From: Xenophilus sp. L33 | Lineage (GTDB): Bacteria > Pseudomonadota > Gammaproteobacteria > Burkholderiales > Burkholderiaceae_C | Assembly: GCF_009765735.1 (NCBI RefSeq) | Contig: NZ_LMUW01000020.1 | Coordinates: 22,174 to 86,173, forward strand | Reading direction: 5' to 3' | Length of the DNA: 64,000 nt | Part shown: in pieces, positions 16,161-25,032 of the stretch | Layout: every line of letters begins with the position of its first letter | Position numbering within the stretch: position 1 is the stretch's first letter | The notes under the pieces: model-generated | Told to the model about the DNA's origin: nothing | The model's database searches: none | The model's input: the letters and a program-made list of their open reading frames with translations, nothing else | Position numbers and translations under genes: made by a program

Positions 16161-18749
16161 TCAGATCACGCCGTCGGCCGCCAGCGCGCGGATCGCCGCG
16201 CTCGAATAGCCCAGCAGCTCGCCGAGGATCGCCTCGTTGTCCTCCCCGTACATCGGCGCGCCGCGGTCCGGCAGGCCGCCCATGTGCGCCGGCGTGCGCG
16301 ACAGGCGAAAGGGCATCTCGGCGACCGGCCAGGTGCCGATGCGCGGTGCGCTCACCTCGGTGAGCCACTGCTGCTGGCGCAGTTGCGGGTCGTGGTCGCA
16401 GCGGTCCTCGGCGGTCTGGCAGACGCCGGCCGCGACGCCGGCGGCCTGCAGCAGCGCCATGCAGGCGTAGGCCTCCTGCGTGGCGGTCCACGCCTGCACC
16501 AGCGGATCGAGTTCGTCCTGGTGGCGGATACGGGCGGAGAGCGTCGCGAATCGCGGGTCGCTGCCGAGCGCGGTGAGGCCGCTGGCGCGCAGGAAGCCGG
16601 CCCAGTCGTCCTCGCCGAAGCAGGCGATCGCGATCCAGCGGTCGGTGCCCCGGCAGCGGTAGGCGCCGTGCGGCGCGGCCGGCACGTAGGGCGAGCGGTT
16701 GCCGGTGCGGTGCCAGGCGCGACGCTGGAGCGCCCACTCGAGGCCGTTGACGCCGCACAGCATGAGGCCGCTCTCGCATTGCGAGGCATCGATCCACTGG
16801 CCTTCGCCGGTGCGGTGGCGATGGTGCAGGCCGGCCAGGATGGCCTGGGCGAAGCTGTAGGCGCCGATCCAGTCGAGGTACGAATAGCCCCAGCCGGCCG
16901 GCGGCGCCGGCTCGGGCAGGCCCGACATCTCCGAGAGGCCGGTGAAGGCCGCGGCGATCGGCCCGACGGTGCGCATGCGGCCGTAGGCGCCGTGCGCGCC
17001 CATGCCCGATTGCTGCACGTAGACGATATCGGGCTTGATCGCCTTCATGTCCGCGTAGCCCAGGCCCCAGCAGTCCATCACGCCCGGCGAGAAGCCTTCG
17101 GCGACCACGTCGCTGACGGCCACCAGCCGGCGCGCGATCTCGAGCCCGCGCGGGTCGCGGATGTTGAGCGACAGGCCGCGCTTGCCGGCGTTCTTGTGGT
17201 TGAAGTGGCCGCCCATCTCGGGGCCGGGCAAGCCTGCGAGCGGGCCGGTCGCGGCGGCGCGCGCTGCCCGCCCGCCAGCCGGTGCATTGGCGCCGATGCG
17301 GGCGTCGGCATTGGCTTTCCATTCGACCTTCAGGCAGTCGGCGCCGAGCGCGGTCGCCATGCGGGTGCCGCCGGCGGAGGCCAGGAACCAGGAGAAGTCG
17401 AGGATGCGCACACCCTGCAGCGCGAAGGGGAGGCCTCGGGCGGACAGGGCCGGGCGCGCGGTGGGTGTCGGGTCGCGCGGTTGGGCGGCGAGCTTCTCCG
17501 ATGCCGTCCATGCCGCCAGCACCTCGTCGGTGTGCTCACCGAGCCGCGGCGCGCGCCGCTCGGCCCGCCAGCGCGTGCCGCTCGCCAGCCACTTGCCCGA
17601 CGGATAGGGCAGGGCGCGGCCCAGTTCCGGATGCTCGATCCAGGCATGGCTGCCGCGCGCCTGCCAGTGCGGGTCGTCGAGGTTCTCGTGAGGCTTGCGC
17701 AAGGGCGCCCACATCAGGCCTTCGTCCTGCGCGGCCTTCCACGGCAGGTCGTCGAACAGGAAGCGGCGCACGTAGCGCTGCACCACCTCGAAGACGTGGG
17801 CCTTGCGCTCGTTGAAGGGCACGGCGCCCGGCACGTCGCGGGTCTTCGGGTCGCGGCCCGGGTCGGGCTCCTGCAGGTCGTGGGCCATGCCGCGCTCGCG
17901 CAGGAAGTGCAGCACCCGGCTCTCGTCGGCGGCGGTGACCATCCAGCCGAGGTTCCAGCGGCCGTCCTTGGTTTGCGCCAGCGGCGTGGCCGAATTCAGC
18001 ACCTCGGCCGAATGGCGGCAGGTCTGGCGATGCTGGGCGGCGGCGCGCATCACCCAGTTCATCAGGTCCATCTCGGTCGAGGTCGCGACCGCGGTGTGCA
18101 CCGCGCAGGACACGTCCTGGCCCTGGCCGGTCGTGTCGCGCGAGACCAGCGCGGCGAGGATGCCGACCAGCGCCTGCTCGCTGGCGATGTGGCTGGCGTG
18201 GAAGGCCTGCGGCGCGATCGGCGGCAGGTCGTAGCGGCCGTCCGGATCGGGGTCGTAGCCGCAGTTCATCATCACGCCGCCGAGCGCCAGGTGGACGATG
18301 TCGCTGGAATTCAGGTCGCGCCACGGGCCGTCGTCGCCGAAGGGCGTAATGCGCGCGGTGATCAGCGCCGGGAAGCGCTCGCCGAGCGCCTGCAGGCCGA
18401 GGCCGGTGGCGCGTTCGAGCGCGTCGATGCGCCCGGCGAGCAGCACGTCCGTGTGTGCCAGCAAGCGCAGCAGCGCGGCGCGGTCTTCGTCGCGTTCCAG
18501 GTCGAGCACCACCGATCGCTTGTCGCGGTTGTAGTTCCAGAAGTAGAGCGAGGCTTCGGGGTCCGGCGTGTCGTCGGCGAAGGGCCCGATGCCGCGCGAG
18601 GCGCCGCCGCCGGGCGGCTCGATCTTCACCACGTCGGCGCCCATGCCGGCCAGCAGGAGGCCGCAGTGGTCGGCCATCGCGTCGGCCAGTTCCAGGACCC
18701 GCAGGCCCTGCAGCAGGCCGGAGGTCGCATCGTCTTCGTGTTCGTTCAT
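16161..18749 (-). CDS. Double-domain CaiB/BaiF-type CoA transferase
   Basis: An 862-residue protein made of two family III CoA-transferase domains: residues about 10-410 and about 440-862. In the C-terminal copy the conserved nucleophilic aspartate is present (YLDWIGAY, Asp626). At the matching place in the N-terminal copy there is a serine (HASHIASEQA, Ser186), so the first copy is probably catalytically inactive. Family III enzymes move CoA between carboxylic acids via an Asp-CoA thioester. It is divergent from a Bug receptor and CoA ligase cluster, pointing to activation of an imported acid; the acid is not identifiable. Confidence 0.88.
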   Translation of the reverse strand: MNEHEDDATSGLLQGLRVLELADAMADHCGLLLAGMGADVVKIEPPGGGASRGIGPFADDTPDPEASLYFWNYNRDKRSVVLDLERDEDRAALLRLLAHTDVLLAGRIDALERATGLGLQALGERFPALITARITPFGDDGPWRDLNSSDIVHLALGGVMMNCGYDPDPDGRYDLPPIAPQAFHASHIASEQALVGILAALVSRDTTGQGQDVSCAVHTAVATSTEMDLMNWVMRAAAQHRQTCRHSAEVLNSATPLAQTKDGRWNLGWMVTAADESRVLHFLRERGMAHDLQEPDPGRDPKTRDVPGAVPFNERKAHVFEVVQRYVRRFLFDDLPWKAAQDEGLMWAPLRKPHENLDDPHWQARGSHAWIEHPELGRALPYPSGKWLASGTRWRAERRAPRLGEHTDEVLAAWTASEKLAAQPRDPTPTARPALSARGLPFALQGVRILDFSWFLASAGGTRMATALGADCLKVEWKANADARIGANAPAGGRAARAAATGPLAGLPGPEMGGHFNHKNAGKRGLSLNIRDPRGLEIARRLVAVSDVVAEGFSPGVMDCWGLGYADMKAIKPDIVYVQQSGMGAHGAYGRMRTVGPIAAAFTGLSEMSGLPEPAPPAGWGYSYLDWIGAYSFAQAILAGLHHRHRTGEGQWIDASQCESGLMLCGVNGLEWALQRRAWHRTGNRSPYVPAAPHGAYRCRGTDRWIAIACFGEDDWAGFLRASGLTALGSDPRFATLSARIRHQDELDPLVQAWTATQEAYACMALLQAAGVAAGVCQTAEDRCDHDPQLRQQQWLTEVSAPRIGTWPVAEMPFRLSRTPAHMGGLPDRGAPMYGEDNEAILGELLGYSSAAIRALAADGVI

Positions 18750-18776
18750 CGCTCGAATCGTTCAATAGTAGAATGG

Positions 18777-18786
18777 ATGGACCAAT
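18777..18786. promoter_or_regulatory. Candidate operator shared with the liv promoter
   Basis: ATGGACCAAT lies in the 93-base gap between the divergent CoA transferase and Bug receptor genes. A near-identical TTGGGCCAAT occurs at 21547-21556 in front of livH of the same cluster. Both fit TGG-N-CCAAT, an odd-centred dyad of the kind bound by FCD-type GntR regulators. No GntR gene is visible in the window, so the binding protein is unknown. Confidence 0.4.
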
Positions 18787-18842
18787 TAGACTAACATTTG
18801 CCGACATTGGTGCCGGCACACGCTGGAAGGAGAGACCGAACG

Positions 18843-19832
18843 ATGCGCCCGCTGCCCCGCCTGCTCGTGCTGCTGTGGACGATCGTCGCCGCAGCGCTGG
18901 CACCGGCCGCCGCTTCGGCGGAGGACGCCGGAGGCTATCCGACGCGGCCGGTCACCATCATCGTCCCGTTCACCGCCGGCGGTGCCACCGACCTGTCGGC
19001 GCGGCTGGTGGCGCAACTGCTCGGCAAGCAGCTGGGACAGGCCTTCGTGGTCGACAACCGCGCCGGCGCCAGCGGCATGATCGGCATGGGTGCGGTCGCG
19101 CGTGCCGCGCCCGACGGCTACACCCTCGGCTGGGGCGGCAACAGCCCGATGTCGGTGTCACCGCACCTGGTGAAGAAGCCGCCGTACGACCCGCTCACCG
19201 CCTTCGCGCCGATCAGCCTGGCGGCCATCTCGTCGTGGATCCTGGTGACGCGGCCGCAGCTGCCGGTCGCCAACATGGCCCAGCTGATCGCGCTGGCCAA
19301 GGCCCAGCCGGGCAAGCTGACCTTCGCGTCGTCGGGCATCGGCACCGCGCCGCACCTGATGGGCGAGCTGCTCAAGTCTTCCGCCGGCATCGACATGCTG
19401 CACGTGCCCTTCAAGGGCGAGATCGACGGCTTTAACGCGCTCATGGCCGAGCAGGTCGACATGATGATGGGCTCGACCCCGTCGGCCACGCCGCTGGTCA
19501 AGGCCGGGCGCCTGAAGGGCCTGGCGGTGACGACGCCGACGCGCGACCCGGTGGTGCCCGAGGTGCCGACCATGGCCGAGGCCGGCGTGCCCGACCTCAC
19601 CTTCGAGATCTTCTTCGGGCTGGTGGCGCCGGCCGGCACGCCCGCGCCGATCGTCGCGAAGCTGTCGGCGGCGATGCAGAAGGCGGTGGCCGATCCGGCC
19701 TACCGCGACATGATGGAAAAGACCGGCATCCACGCCACCGGCAGCTCGCCGGCCGAATTCCAGGCGCTGCTCAAGCGCCACAACGAACGCTGGACGTCGA
19801 TCATCCAGCGCAACAACCTCACTTCGGAATAG
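18843..19832 (+). CDS. Bug/TctC-type extracytoplasmic solute receptor
   Basis: A 329-residue tripartite tricarboxylate transporter receptor of the Bug family. It has a signal peptide (about residues 1-25), then the family opening YPTRPVTIIVPFTAGGATD and the downstream NRAGASGMIGM motif. Bug proteins bind carboxylated or otherwise polar small molecules in the periplasm. No tctA or tctB membrane genes are nearby, as is common for orphan Bug genes in Bordetella and Comamonadaceae, so it may serve a distant TctAB or signalling. The strong site GGAAGGAGAGA (18824-18834) fixes the start. Four bases separate it from the CoA ligase gene. Confidence 0.9.
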   Translation: MRPLPRLLVLLWTIVAAALAPAAASAEDAGGYPTRPVTIIVPFTAGGATDLSARLVAQLLGKQLGQAFVVDNRAGASGMIGMGAVARAAPDGYTLGWGGNSPMSVSPHLVKKPPYDPLTAFAPISLAAISSWILVTRPQLPVANMAQLIALAKAQPGKLTFASSGIGTAPHLMGELLKSSAGIDMLHVPFKGEIDGFNALMAEQVDMMMGSTPSATPLVKAGRLKGLAVTTPTRDPVVPEVPTMAEAGVPDLTFEIFFGLVAPAGTPAPIVAKLSAAMQKAVADPAYRDMMEKTGIHATGSSPAEFQALLKRHNERWTSIIQRNNLTSE

Positions 19833-19835
19833 CCC

Positions 19836-21485
19836 GTGAACAGTTCCGCGACCACCGACGGCCCCGCCATCCACGCCGACACCTACGCATTGCGCGACCT
19901 GAGCTTCCCGAAGGTGCTGGCCCGCCAGGCGAAGGCGCAGCCCGACAAGGTCTTCCTCACCGAGATCGCCAGCGGCCGCCGCTTCACCTTCGCCGAGATC
20001 GACCGCTGGTCGAACCGCGTGGCCGATGCGCTGGCCGCCGAAGGCGTCGGCCGCGGCAGCCACACCGGCTTGTTCATGGAGAACTCGGCCGAGCACCTGG
20101 CGGTCTTCTTCGGCATCGGCAAGCTCGGCGCGGTCTCGGTGCCGGTCAACACCGCGGCCCGGGGCGAGCTTCTGCGCTACTACCTCCGGCAGTCGGACTG
20201 CGAATCGGTGGTGGTCGACGAGGCGCTGCTGGAGCGCCTCGCCGAGGTGCTGCCCGAGCTGCCGCTGGTGAAGCGGGTGCTGGTGGTGCACGGGAAGGGC
20301 AGCAAGGCGGCCGTCGCGCCGCCGCACGTCGACCTGCTCGCGCGGGTCGCGGCCGCCAGCGACGGGCCGCGCGGCGACGAGGTCAGGTGCTCCGACCTGC
20401 TGATGCTGGCCTACACCTCGGGCACCACCGGGCCGTCCAAAGGCAGCATGCTGTCGCACGCGGCCGCGCTCACCTACGGCACCAGCGCGGCCGAGGCGCA
20501 GGGCTATCGCGCCAGCGACGTCTTCTACGTCTGCCTGCCGCTGTTCCACAACAACGCCTTGCTGGCCGCGACCGGCGCGGCGCTGGTCTGCGGCGCCTCG
20601 GTGGTGCTGTCGCGGCGCTTTTCGGTGTCACGCTTCTGGGACGAGATCCGCCAGTCGCGCTCCACCATCACCAACTTCCTCGGCGCGATGTCCAGCTTCC
20701 TGTGGAGCAGCCCGCCGTCGCCGCAGGACGCCGACAACGACCTCAGGCTGGTCAGCATGGCGCCGACGCCCAGGTACGCGGCCGAGTTCGAGCAGCGCTT
20801 CGGCCTCAAGGCGATGAACAACTACGGCCTGTCGGACTTCGGCATGGTCACCTCCTTCACCGAGCACGAGCCGCGCGACAAGCTGGGCTCGATCGGCAAG
20901 CCGCGCCGCGGCTTCCACGTTCGCATCGTCGACGACGACGACTTCGAGCTGCCGGCCGGCGAGGTCGGCGAGATGGTGCTGCAGAGCGACGACCCGTGGC
21001 GCGCCACCACCGGCTACTACAAGATGCCGGAGGCGACCTTGGCGGCCAACCGCAACCAGTGGTTCCACACCGGCGACCGCGGCATGCGCGACGCCGACGG
21101 CTACCTGTGGTTCGTCGACCGCAAGAAGGACTGCATCCGGCGCCGCGGCGAGAACATCTCGGCCTTCGAGGTCGAGCAGATCATCGCCACCCACCCGGAA
21201 GTCGCCAACGCGGCGGTGTTCCCGGTGGCCACCGCCACCAACGACGAGGAGGTCGGCGCCATCGTGGTGCGCCGCCCCGGCACCACCTTCAGCGAAGCCG
21301 AGCTGGTCGAGCACTGCCAGCGCAACATGGCCTATTTCATGGTGCCGCGCTACATCCGGTTCGTCGACGCGCTGCCGACCACGGTGAACCAGAAGGTCGA
21401 GAAGTTCCGGCTGCGCCAGGCGCTGGAAGCCGACCTGTCGCAAGCCTGGGACCGCGAGGCGGCCGGCGTGGTGCTCAAGCGCTGA
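19836..21485 (+). CDS. AMP-forming acyl-CoA ligase, CaiC-like
   Basis: A 549-residue ANL-superfamily ligase that adenylates a carboxylic acid and then makes its CoA thioester. The P-loop is YTSGTTGPSKG (from about residue 193), the adenylate-binding region is NNYGLSDFGM (the usual YGxTE has Ser-Asp here), the hinge Asp is in YLWFVDRKKD and the C-terminal catalytic Lys is in NQKVEK. The start is a GTG. With the double CaiB transferase, Bug receptor and LIV-type importer around it, it likely activates the acid that the cluster imports; crotonobetaine/carnitine-type ligases are the nearest named relatives. Confidence 0.85.
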   Translation: MNSSATTDGPAIHADTYALRDLSFPKVLARQAKAQPDKVFLTEIASGRRFTFAEIDRWSNRVADALAAEGVGRGSHTGLFMENSAEHLAVFFGIGKLGAVSVPVNTAARGELLRYYLRQSDCESVVVDEALLERLAEVLPELPLVKRVLVVHGKGSKAAVAPPHVDLLARVAAASDGPRGDEVRCSDLLMLAYTSGTTGPSKGSMLSHAAALTYGTSAAEAQGYRASDVFYVCLPLFHNNALLAATGAALVCGASVVLSRRFSVSRFWDEIRQSRSTITNFLGAMSSFLWSSPPSPQDADNDLRLVSMAPTPRYAAEFEQRFGLKAMNNYGLSDFGMVTSFTEHEPRDKLGSIGKPRRGFHVRIVDDDDFELPAGEVGEMVLQSDDPWRATTGYYKMPEATLAANRNQWFHTGDRGMRDADGYLWFVDRKKDCIRRRGENISAFEVEQIIATHPEVANAAVFPVATATNDEEVGAIVVRRPGTTFSEAELVEHCQRNMAYFMVPRYIRFVDALPTTVNQKVEKFRLRQALEADLSQAWDREAAGVVLKR

Positions 21486-21534
21486 CGGCACTGCCGCGCG
21501 CCCTAGGGATTGCCCTCATTGGAGGGGCCTTGGA

Positions 21535-21564
21535 TTGCGACAATGGTTGGGCCAATGATATATT
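21535..21564 (+). promoter_or_regulatory. Candidate livH promoter with embedded operator
   Basis: TTGCGA (21535-21540) and TATATT (21559-21564) are spaced 18 bases, and TTGGGCCAAT (21547-21556) fills the spacer. Transcription from here would begin at about 21571, the livH ATG itself, implying a leaderless or nearly leaderless message; the only Shine-Dalgarno-like bases (GAGG, 21567-21570) abut the ATG. Confidence 0.4.
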
Positions 21565-21570
21565 TCGAGG

Positions 21571-22437
21571 ATGCTTGACGCCATCCTGTCCCAGACCGTC
21601 AACGGTCTCGTTCTGGGCTTCCTCTTCATCCTGATCTCGATCGGGTTGTCGATCGTCTTCGGCCTGCTGGGCATCGTCAACGTGGCGCACGGCGCCTTCT
21701 TCGCGCTCGGCGCCTACTTCGCGCTGACCCTGCAGCGCGAGTTCGGCTGGCCGGCGGTGGTGCTGGCGCCGATCGGGGTGGGCATCGTCGGCATGGTGGT
21801 GGAGCGGCTCTTGGTGCGCCGGCTCTACGGCAAGGACCCGCTGATGACGCTGGTGCTGACCTTCGCGCTGTCGCTGTTCATCGAGGCGATCATCCGCACC
21901 ACCTGGGGCTCGGGCGCGCAGCCGCTGACGCCTCCCGAGGCCTTCTCCGGCTTCGTCGAATACGGCCCGATCCTCACCACCACCTACCGGCTGGCGGTGC
22001 TCGGGCTGACGCTGCTGATCCTGGCCGCGCTCTGGGCCTTCCTGTCCTTCACGCCCTACGGCCGCATCCTGCGTGCGGGCAGCCGCGACCCGCAGATGGT
22101 CGGCATGCTCGGCATCAACCTGCCGCTGGTGCTGACCGGTGCCTTCGGCGTCGGCTGCATGCTGGCCGGCGCGGCCGGCGTGCTGGCCGCGCCGCTCTGG
22201 TCGGTCACGCCGGGCATGTCGGCGCAGGCGATCATGCCGGCCTTCGTGATCGTCACCATCGGCGGGCTCGGCTCCTATGGCGGCGCGGTGGTGGCCGGCC
22301 TGCTGGTCGGCCTGGTGACCGCGATGACCACCCAGTTCCTGCCCGACGCCGCCGGCATCGCGATGTACCTGCTGATGGTGGTCATCCTGCTGGTGCGCCC
22401 GCGCGGCCTCTTCGGCGAACACTGGGAACACTTCTGA
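21571..22437 (+). CDS. livH: Branched-chain-type ABC transporter permease, LivH family
   Basis: A 288-residue inner-membrane permease of the LivH family. Hydrophobic segments run throughout, the N-terminal pattern NGLVLGFLFILISIGLSIVFGLLG-like is typical (start of the first segment at residue 10), and the C-terminal coupling loop lies near GGLGSYGGAVVAG. It overlaps the next gene by one base (TGATG). It would form the channel with the LivM domain of the downstream fusion. Cargo in this family ranges from amino acids to aromatic acids, amides and urea; the neighbours suggest a carboxylic acid. Confidence 0.88.
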   Translation: MLDAILSQTVNGLVLGFLFILISIGLSIVFGLLGIVNVAHGAFFALGAYFALTLQREFGWPAVVLAPIGVGIVGMVVERLLVRRLYGKDPLMTLVLTFALSLFIEAIIRTTWGSGAQPLTPPEAFSGFVEYGPILTTTYRLAVLGLTLLILAALWAFLSFTPYGRILRAGSRDPQMVGMLGINLPLVLTGAFGVGCMLAGAAGVLAAPLWSVTPGMSAQAIMPAFVIVTIGGLGSYGGAVVAGLLVGLVTAMTTQFLPDAAGIAMYLLMVVILLVRPRGLFGEHWEHF

Positions 22438-24989
22438 TGAAGGCGCTGTTCAAGCATCCGGTCGCGCAGGTCGGCGCGGTGCTGGTGCTCCTGAGCCTGC
22501 TCACGCTGGTGACGAACCTGCCGCTCGGCCGGGTGACCCAGATCGCGATCTACGTGCTGTATGCCGGCGGCATCGCGCTGCTGGTGGGCTACCTCGGGCT
22601 GGTGCCCTTCGGCGGCTCGGTGTTCTTCGGGCTGGCGAGCTACGCGGCGGCGATCTCGATGCTGCGCTGGTTCGGCGGCCTCAACGAGTTCGTCGGCCTG
22701 GCTTTCTCGCTGGTCTTCACAACCGTGGTGGCGCTGCCGGTCGGCGCGCTGATCCTGCGGCGCAAGGGTCTCTACTTCTCGCTGCTGAGCCTGGCCTGCA
22801 CCCAGATCTGCTTCGAGATCGCCTACAAGTGGACCGACGTCACCGGTGGCGAGAACGGCCTGCAGCGCGTGCCGCGGCCGGTGCTCGATTCGGCGCTGAG
22901 CTTCCACGTCTTCGTGATCGTGATGGTCCTGGTCGGTTTGGCGCTGATGTGGCGGCTGGTGCATTCGCCGCTCGGCCGCGTGTTCCAGGCCATCCGCGAC
23001 AACGAGCAGCGCGCCTCCAGCCTGGGCTACGACGTCTACCGGGTGAAGCTCGCGGGCTTCACCATCTCGGCCGCGGTGACCGGCCTGGCGGGCGGCTTGC
23101 TGGCGCTCTTCATGCGCGGCGTCTATGCCAATCCGCTCAGCTGGGAGCATGCGGCCGATCCGCTCCTGATGACCGTGCTGGGCGGCATGCACCACTTCAT
23201 CGGCGCGATGTGGGGCGCCATCCTCTACATCGTGCTGGAGGACCAGCTGGGCGCGCTGCTCAACAACTGGTGGCTGGTCTTCGCGCCGATCCTGATGCTG
23301 GTCACGCTGGCCGCGCCCGAAGGCATCCACGGCCTCATCCGCCGGCTCTGGGGCGGCAAGGGCTGGACGCTGGTGCGCAGCGGCATTCCCGCGCGGCCGG
23401 ACCGGATCGTGCCCTATGCGCCGGCAGCCGACGCCGCCTTCGACTCGACTGAGCCGGTGCTGACGGTGCGCGGGCTGACCAAGGCCTTCGGCCCGCTGAA
23501 GGTCGCCTCCGGCTACGACTTCGACGTCTATCCCGGCAGCCTGCACAGCTTCATCGGGCCCAACGGCGCCGGCAAGACCACCTTCTTCAACATGCTGAGC
23601 GGCGTGCTGCTGCCGGACGCCGGCGAGGTGCGCTTCCTCGGCCAGGACATCACGCGGCTGCCGATGTTCAGGCGCATCCGGCTCGGCCTGGCGCGCTCCT
23701 TCCAGATCGTCAGCGTCTTCACCCACCTCACCACCTTCGAGAACGTGCGGGTCGCGGTGCAGGCCACGCAGCCGGATTCGCTCGGCGTGTGGCGCGACGC
23801 CCAGTCGCTGCCCGCGTGCAATGCGCGCACCTGGTCGATCCTGGCGGCGGTCGGCCTCGCCGACAAGGCCGGCGAGCTGTGCAGCGCGCTGTCGCACGGC
23901 GAGCGCCGGCTGCTGGAGATCGGCATCACGCTGGCGACGCAGGCGCGTCTGCTGCTGCTCGACGAGCCGCTCGCCGGCCTCGGCGAAGCCGACCGCGAGC
24001 GGGTCGCCGCGCTGATCAGCGCACTGGCGCGCACCCACGCGGTGGTGCTGATCGAGCACGACATCGACCGCGTGCTGGCGCTGTCGGACCGCATCACGGT
24101 GCTGCACCAGGGCCACCTGATCGCCGACGGCAAGCCGGCCGACGTGGCGGCCAATCCGGAAGTCGTGCGCGCCTACCTCGGCACGCCGCCCGAGACCGCA
24201 CCGGTGGCCGCGGCGCGCGGTGCCGCCGTGGCGCGTCCGAAGCCGCTGCTCGACGCCCGCGGCCTGGCGGCCGGCTACGGCGGCGGCCGCATCCTCGATG
24301 GCGTCGACCTGCAGGTCGGCGAGGGCGAGGCGGTGGCGCTGCTCGGGCGCAACGGCGTCGGCAAGACCACCCTGCTGCGTGCGCTGAGCGGCGAACTGCC
24401 GGTCGACGAAGGCAGCGTGGTCTGGAACGGCCAGCCGATCCAGGGCCTGCGGCCCTTCGAGATCAACCGCCTCGGCATCGGCGTGGTGCCCGAAGGCCGG
24501 CGCCTGTTCCCGAATCTCACGGTGATCGACAACCTGCTGATCGCGCAGCGCAAGGGCGGCATGTCGATCGACGAGGTGTTCGAGCTGTTCCCGCGGCTGG
24601 CGGTGATCCGCAAGTCGCGCGCCGAGAACATCTCCGGCGGCGAGCGGCAGATGGTGGCGATCGCGCGGGCGCTGGTGGCGCCGGCGAAGCTGATCCTGCT
24701 CGACGAACCCTTCGAGGGCCTGGCGCCGTCGGTGGTGAACGAGGTCATGGCCGCGATCGTCAAGCTGCGCGGCCGGGTGGCGATGGTGCTGGTGGAGCAC
24801 CACGCCGAGCAGGTGCTGTCGATCGTGGACCACGCGGTGGTGCTGGTCAACGGCCGCGTCGCCTACGAAGGCGAGGCCGGCGAACTGGCGGCCGACACCG
24901 CGCTGCAGTCGCGCCTGCTCGGCCTGCTCGATCCGCAGCAGGGCGACGAAGCGGCCAGCGCCCGGCCGACGGCCTCGGCCGTGGCCTGA
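22437..24989 (+). CDS. LivM-LivG-LivF triple fusion: permease and two ATPase domains in one polypeptide
   Basis: An 850-residue protein joining three subunits that are normally separate. Residues 1 to about 310 are a LivM-type permease. A LivG-type ATPase follows, with Walker A GPNGAGKTT near 374, signature LSHGERR and Walker B LLLLDEP. A LivF-type ATPase comes next, with Walker A GRNGVGKTT near 637, signature ISGGERQ and Walker B LILLDEP. Short linkers near residues 320-345 and 585-605 join the parts. The reading frame is open throughout and all motifs are intact, so this is a genuine fusion, not a frameshift artefact. It would assemble with LivH and the two receptors downstream. Confidence 0.9.
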   Translation: MKALFKHPVAQVGAVLVLLSLLTLVTNLPLGRVTQIAIYVLYAGGIALLVGYLGLVPFGGSVFFGLASYAAAISMLRWFGGLNEFVGLAFSLVFTTVVALPVGALILRRKGLYFSLLSLACTQICFEIAYKWTDVTGGENGLQRVPRPVLDSALSFHVFVIVMVLVGLALMWRLVHSPLGRVFQAIRDNEQRASSLGYDVYRVKLAGFTISAAVTGLAGGLLALFMRGVYANPLSWEHAADPLLMTVLGGMHHFIGAMWGAILYIVLEDQLGALLNNWWLVFAPILMLVTLAAPEGIHGLIRRLWGGKGWTLVRSGIPARPDRIVPYAPAADAAFDSTEPVLTVRGLTKAFGPLKVASGYDFDVYPGSLHSFIGPNGAGKTTFFNMLSGVLLPDAGEVRFLGQDITRLPMFRRIRLGLARSFQIVSVFTHLTTFENVRVAVQATQPDSLGVWRDAQSLPACNARTWSILAAVGLADKAGELCSALSHGERRLLEIGITLATQARLLLLDEPLAGLGEADRERVAALISALARTHAVVLIEHDIDRVLALSDRITVLHQGHLIADGKPADVAANPEVVRAYLGTPPETAPVAAARGAAVARPKPLLDARGLAAGYGGGRILDGVDLQVGEGEAVALLGRNGVGKTTLLRALSGELPVDEGSVVWNGQPIQGLRPFEINRLGIGVVPEGRRLFPNLTVIDNLLIAQRKGGMSIDEVFELFPRLAVIRKSRAENISGGERQMVAIARALVAPAKLILLDEPFEGLAPSVVNEVMAAIVKLRGRVAMVLVEHHAEQVLSIVDHAVVLVNGRVAYEGEAGELAADTALQSRLLGLLDPQQGDEAASARPTASAVA

Positions 24990-25032
24990 GCGGCAACGAA
25001 TCACGACAACGACAACGAGAACGAGAGACGAG

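Noticed and set aside
16284..18794. An 836-codon forward frame over the CoA transferase
   Set aside because: Antisense to a gene with two clear family III domains; composition is that of an artefact.
22437..24989. Liv fusion considered as an assembly artefact of three genes
   Set aside because: The frame is open over the linkers, with normal codon use and intact motifs on both sides; a compensating error at two places is unlikely.
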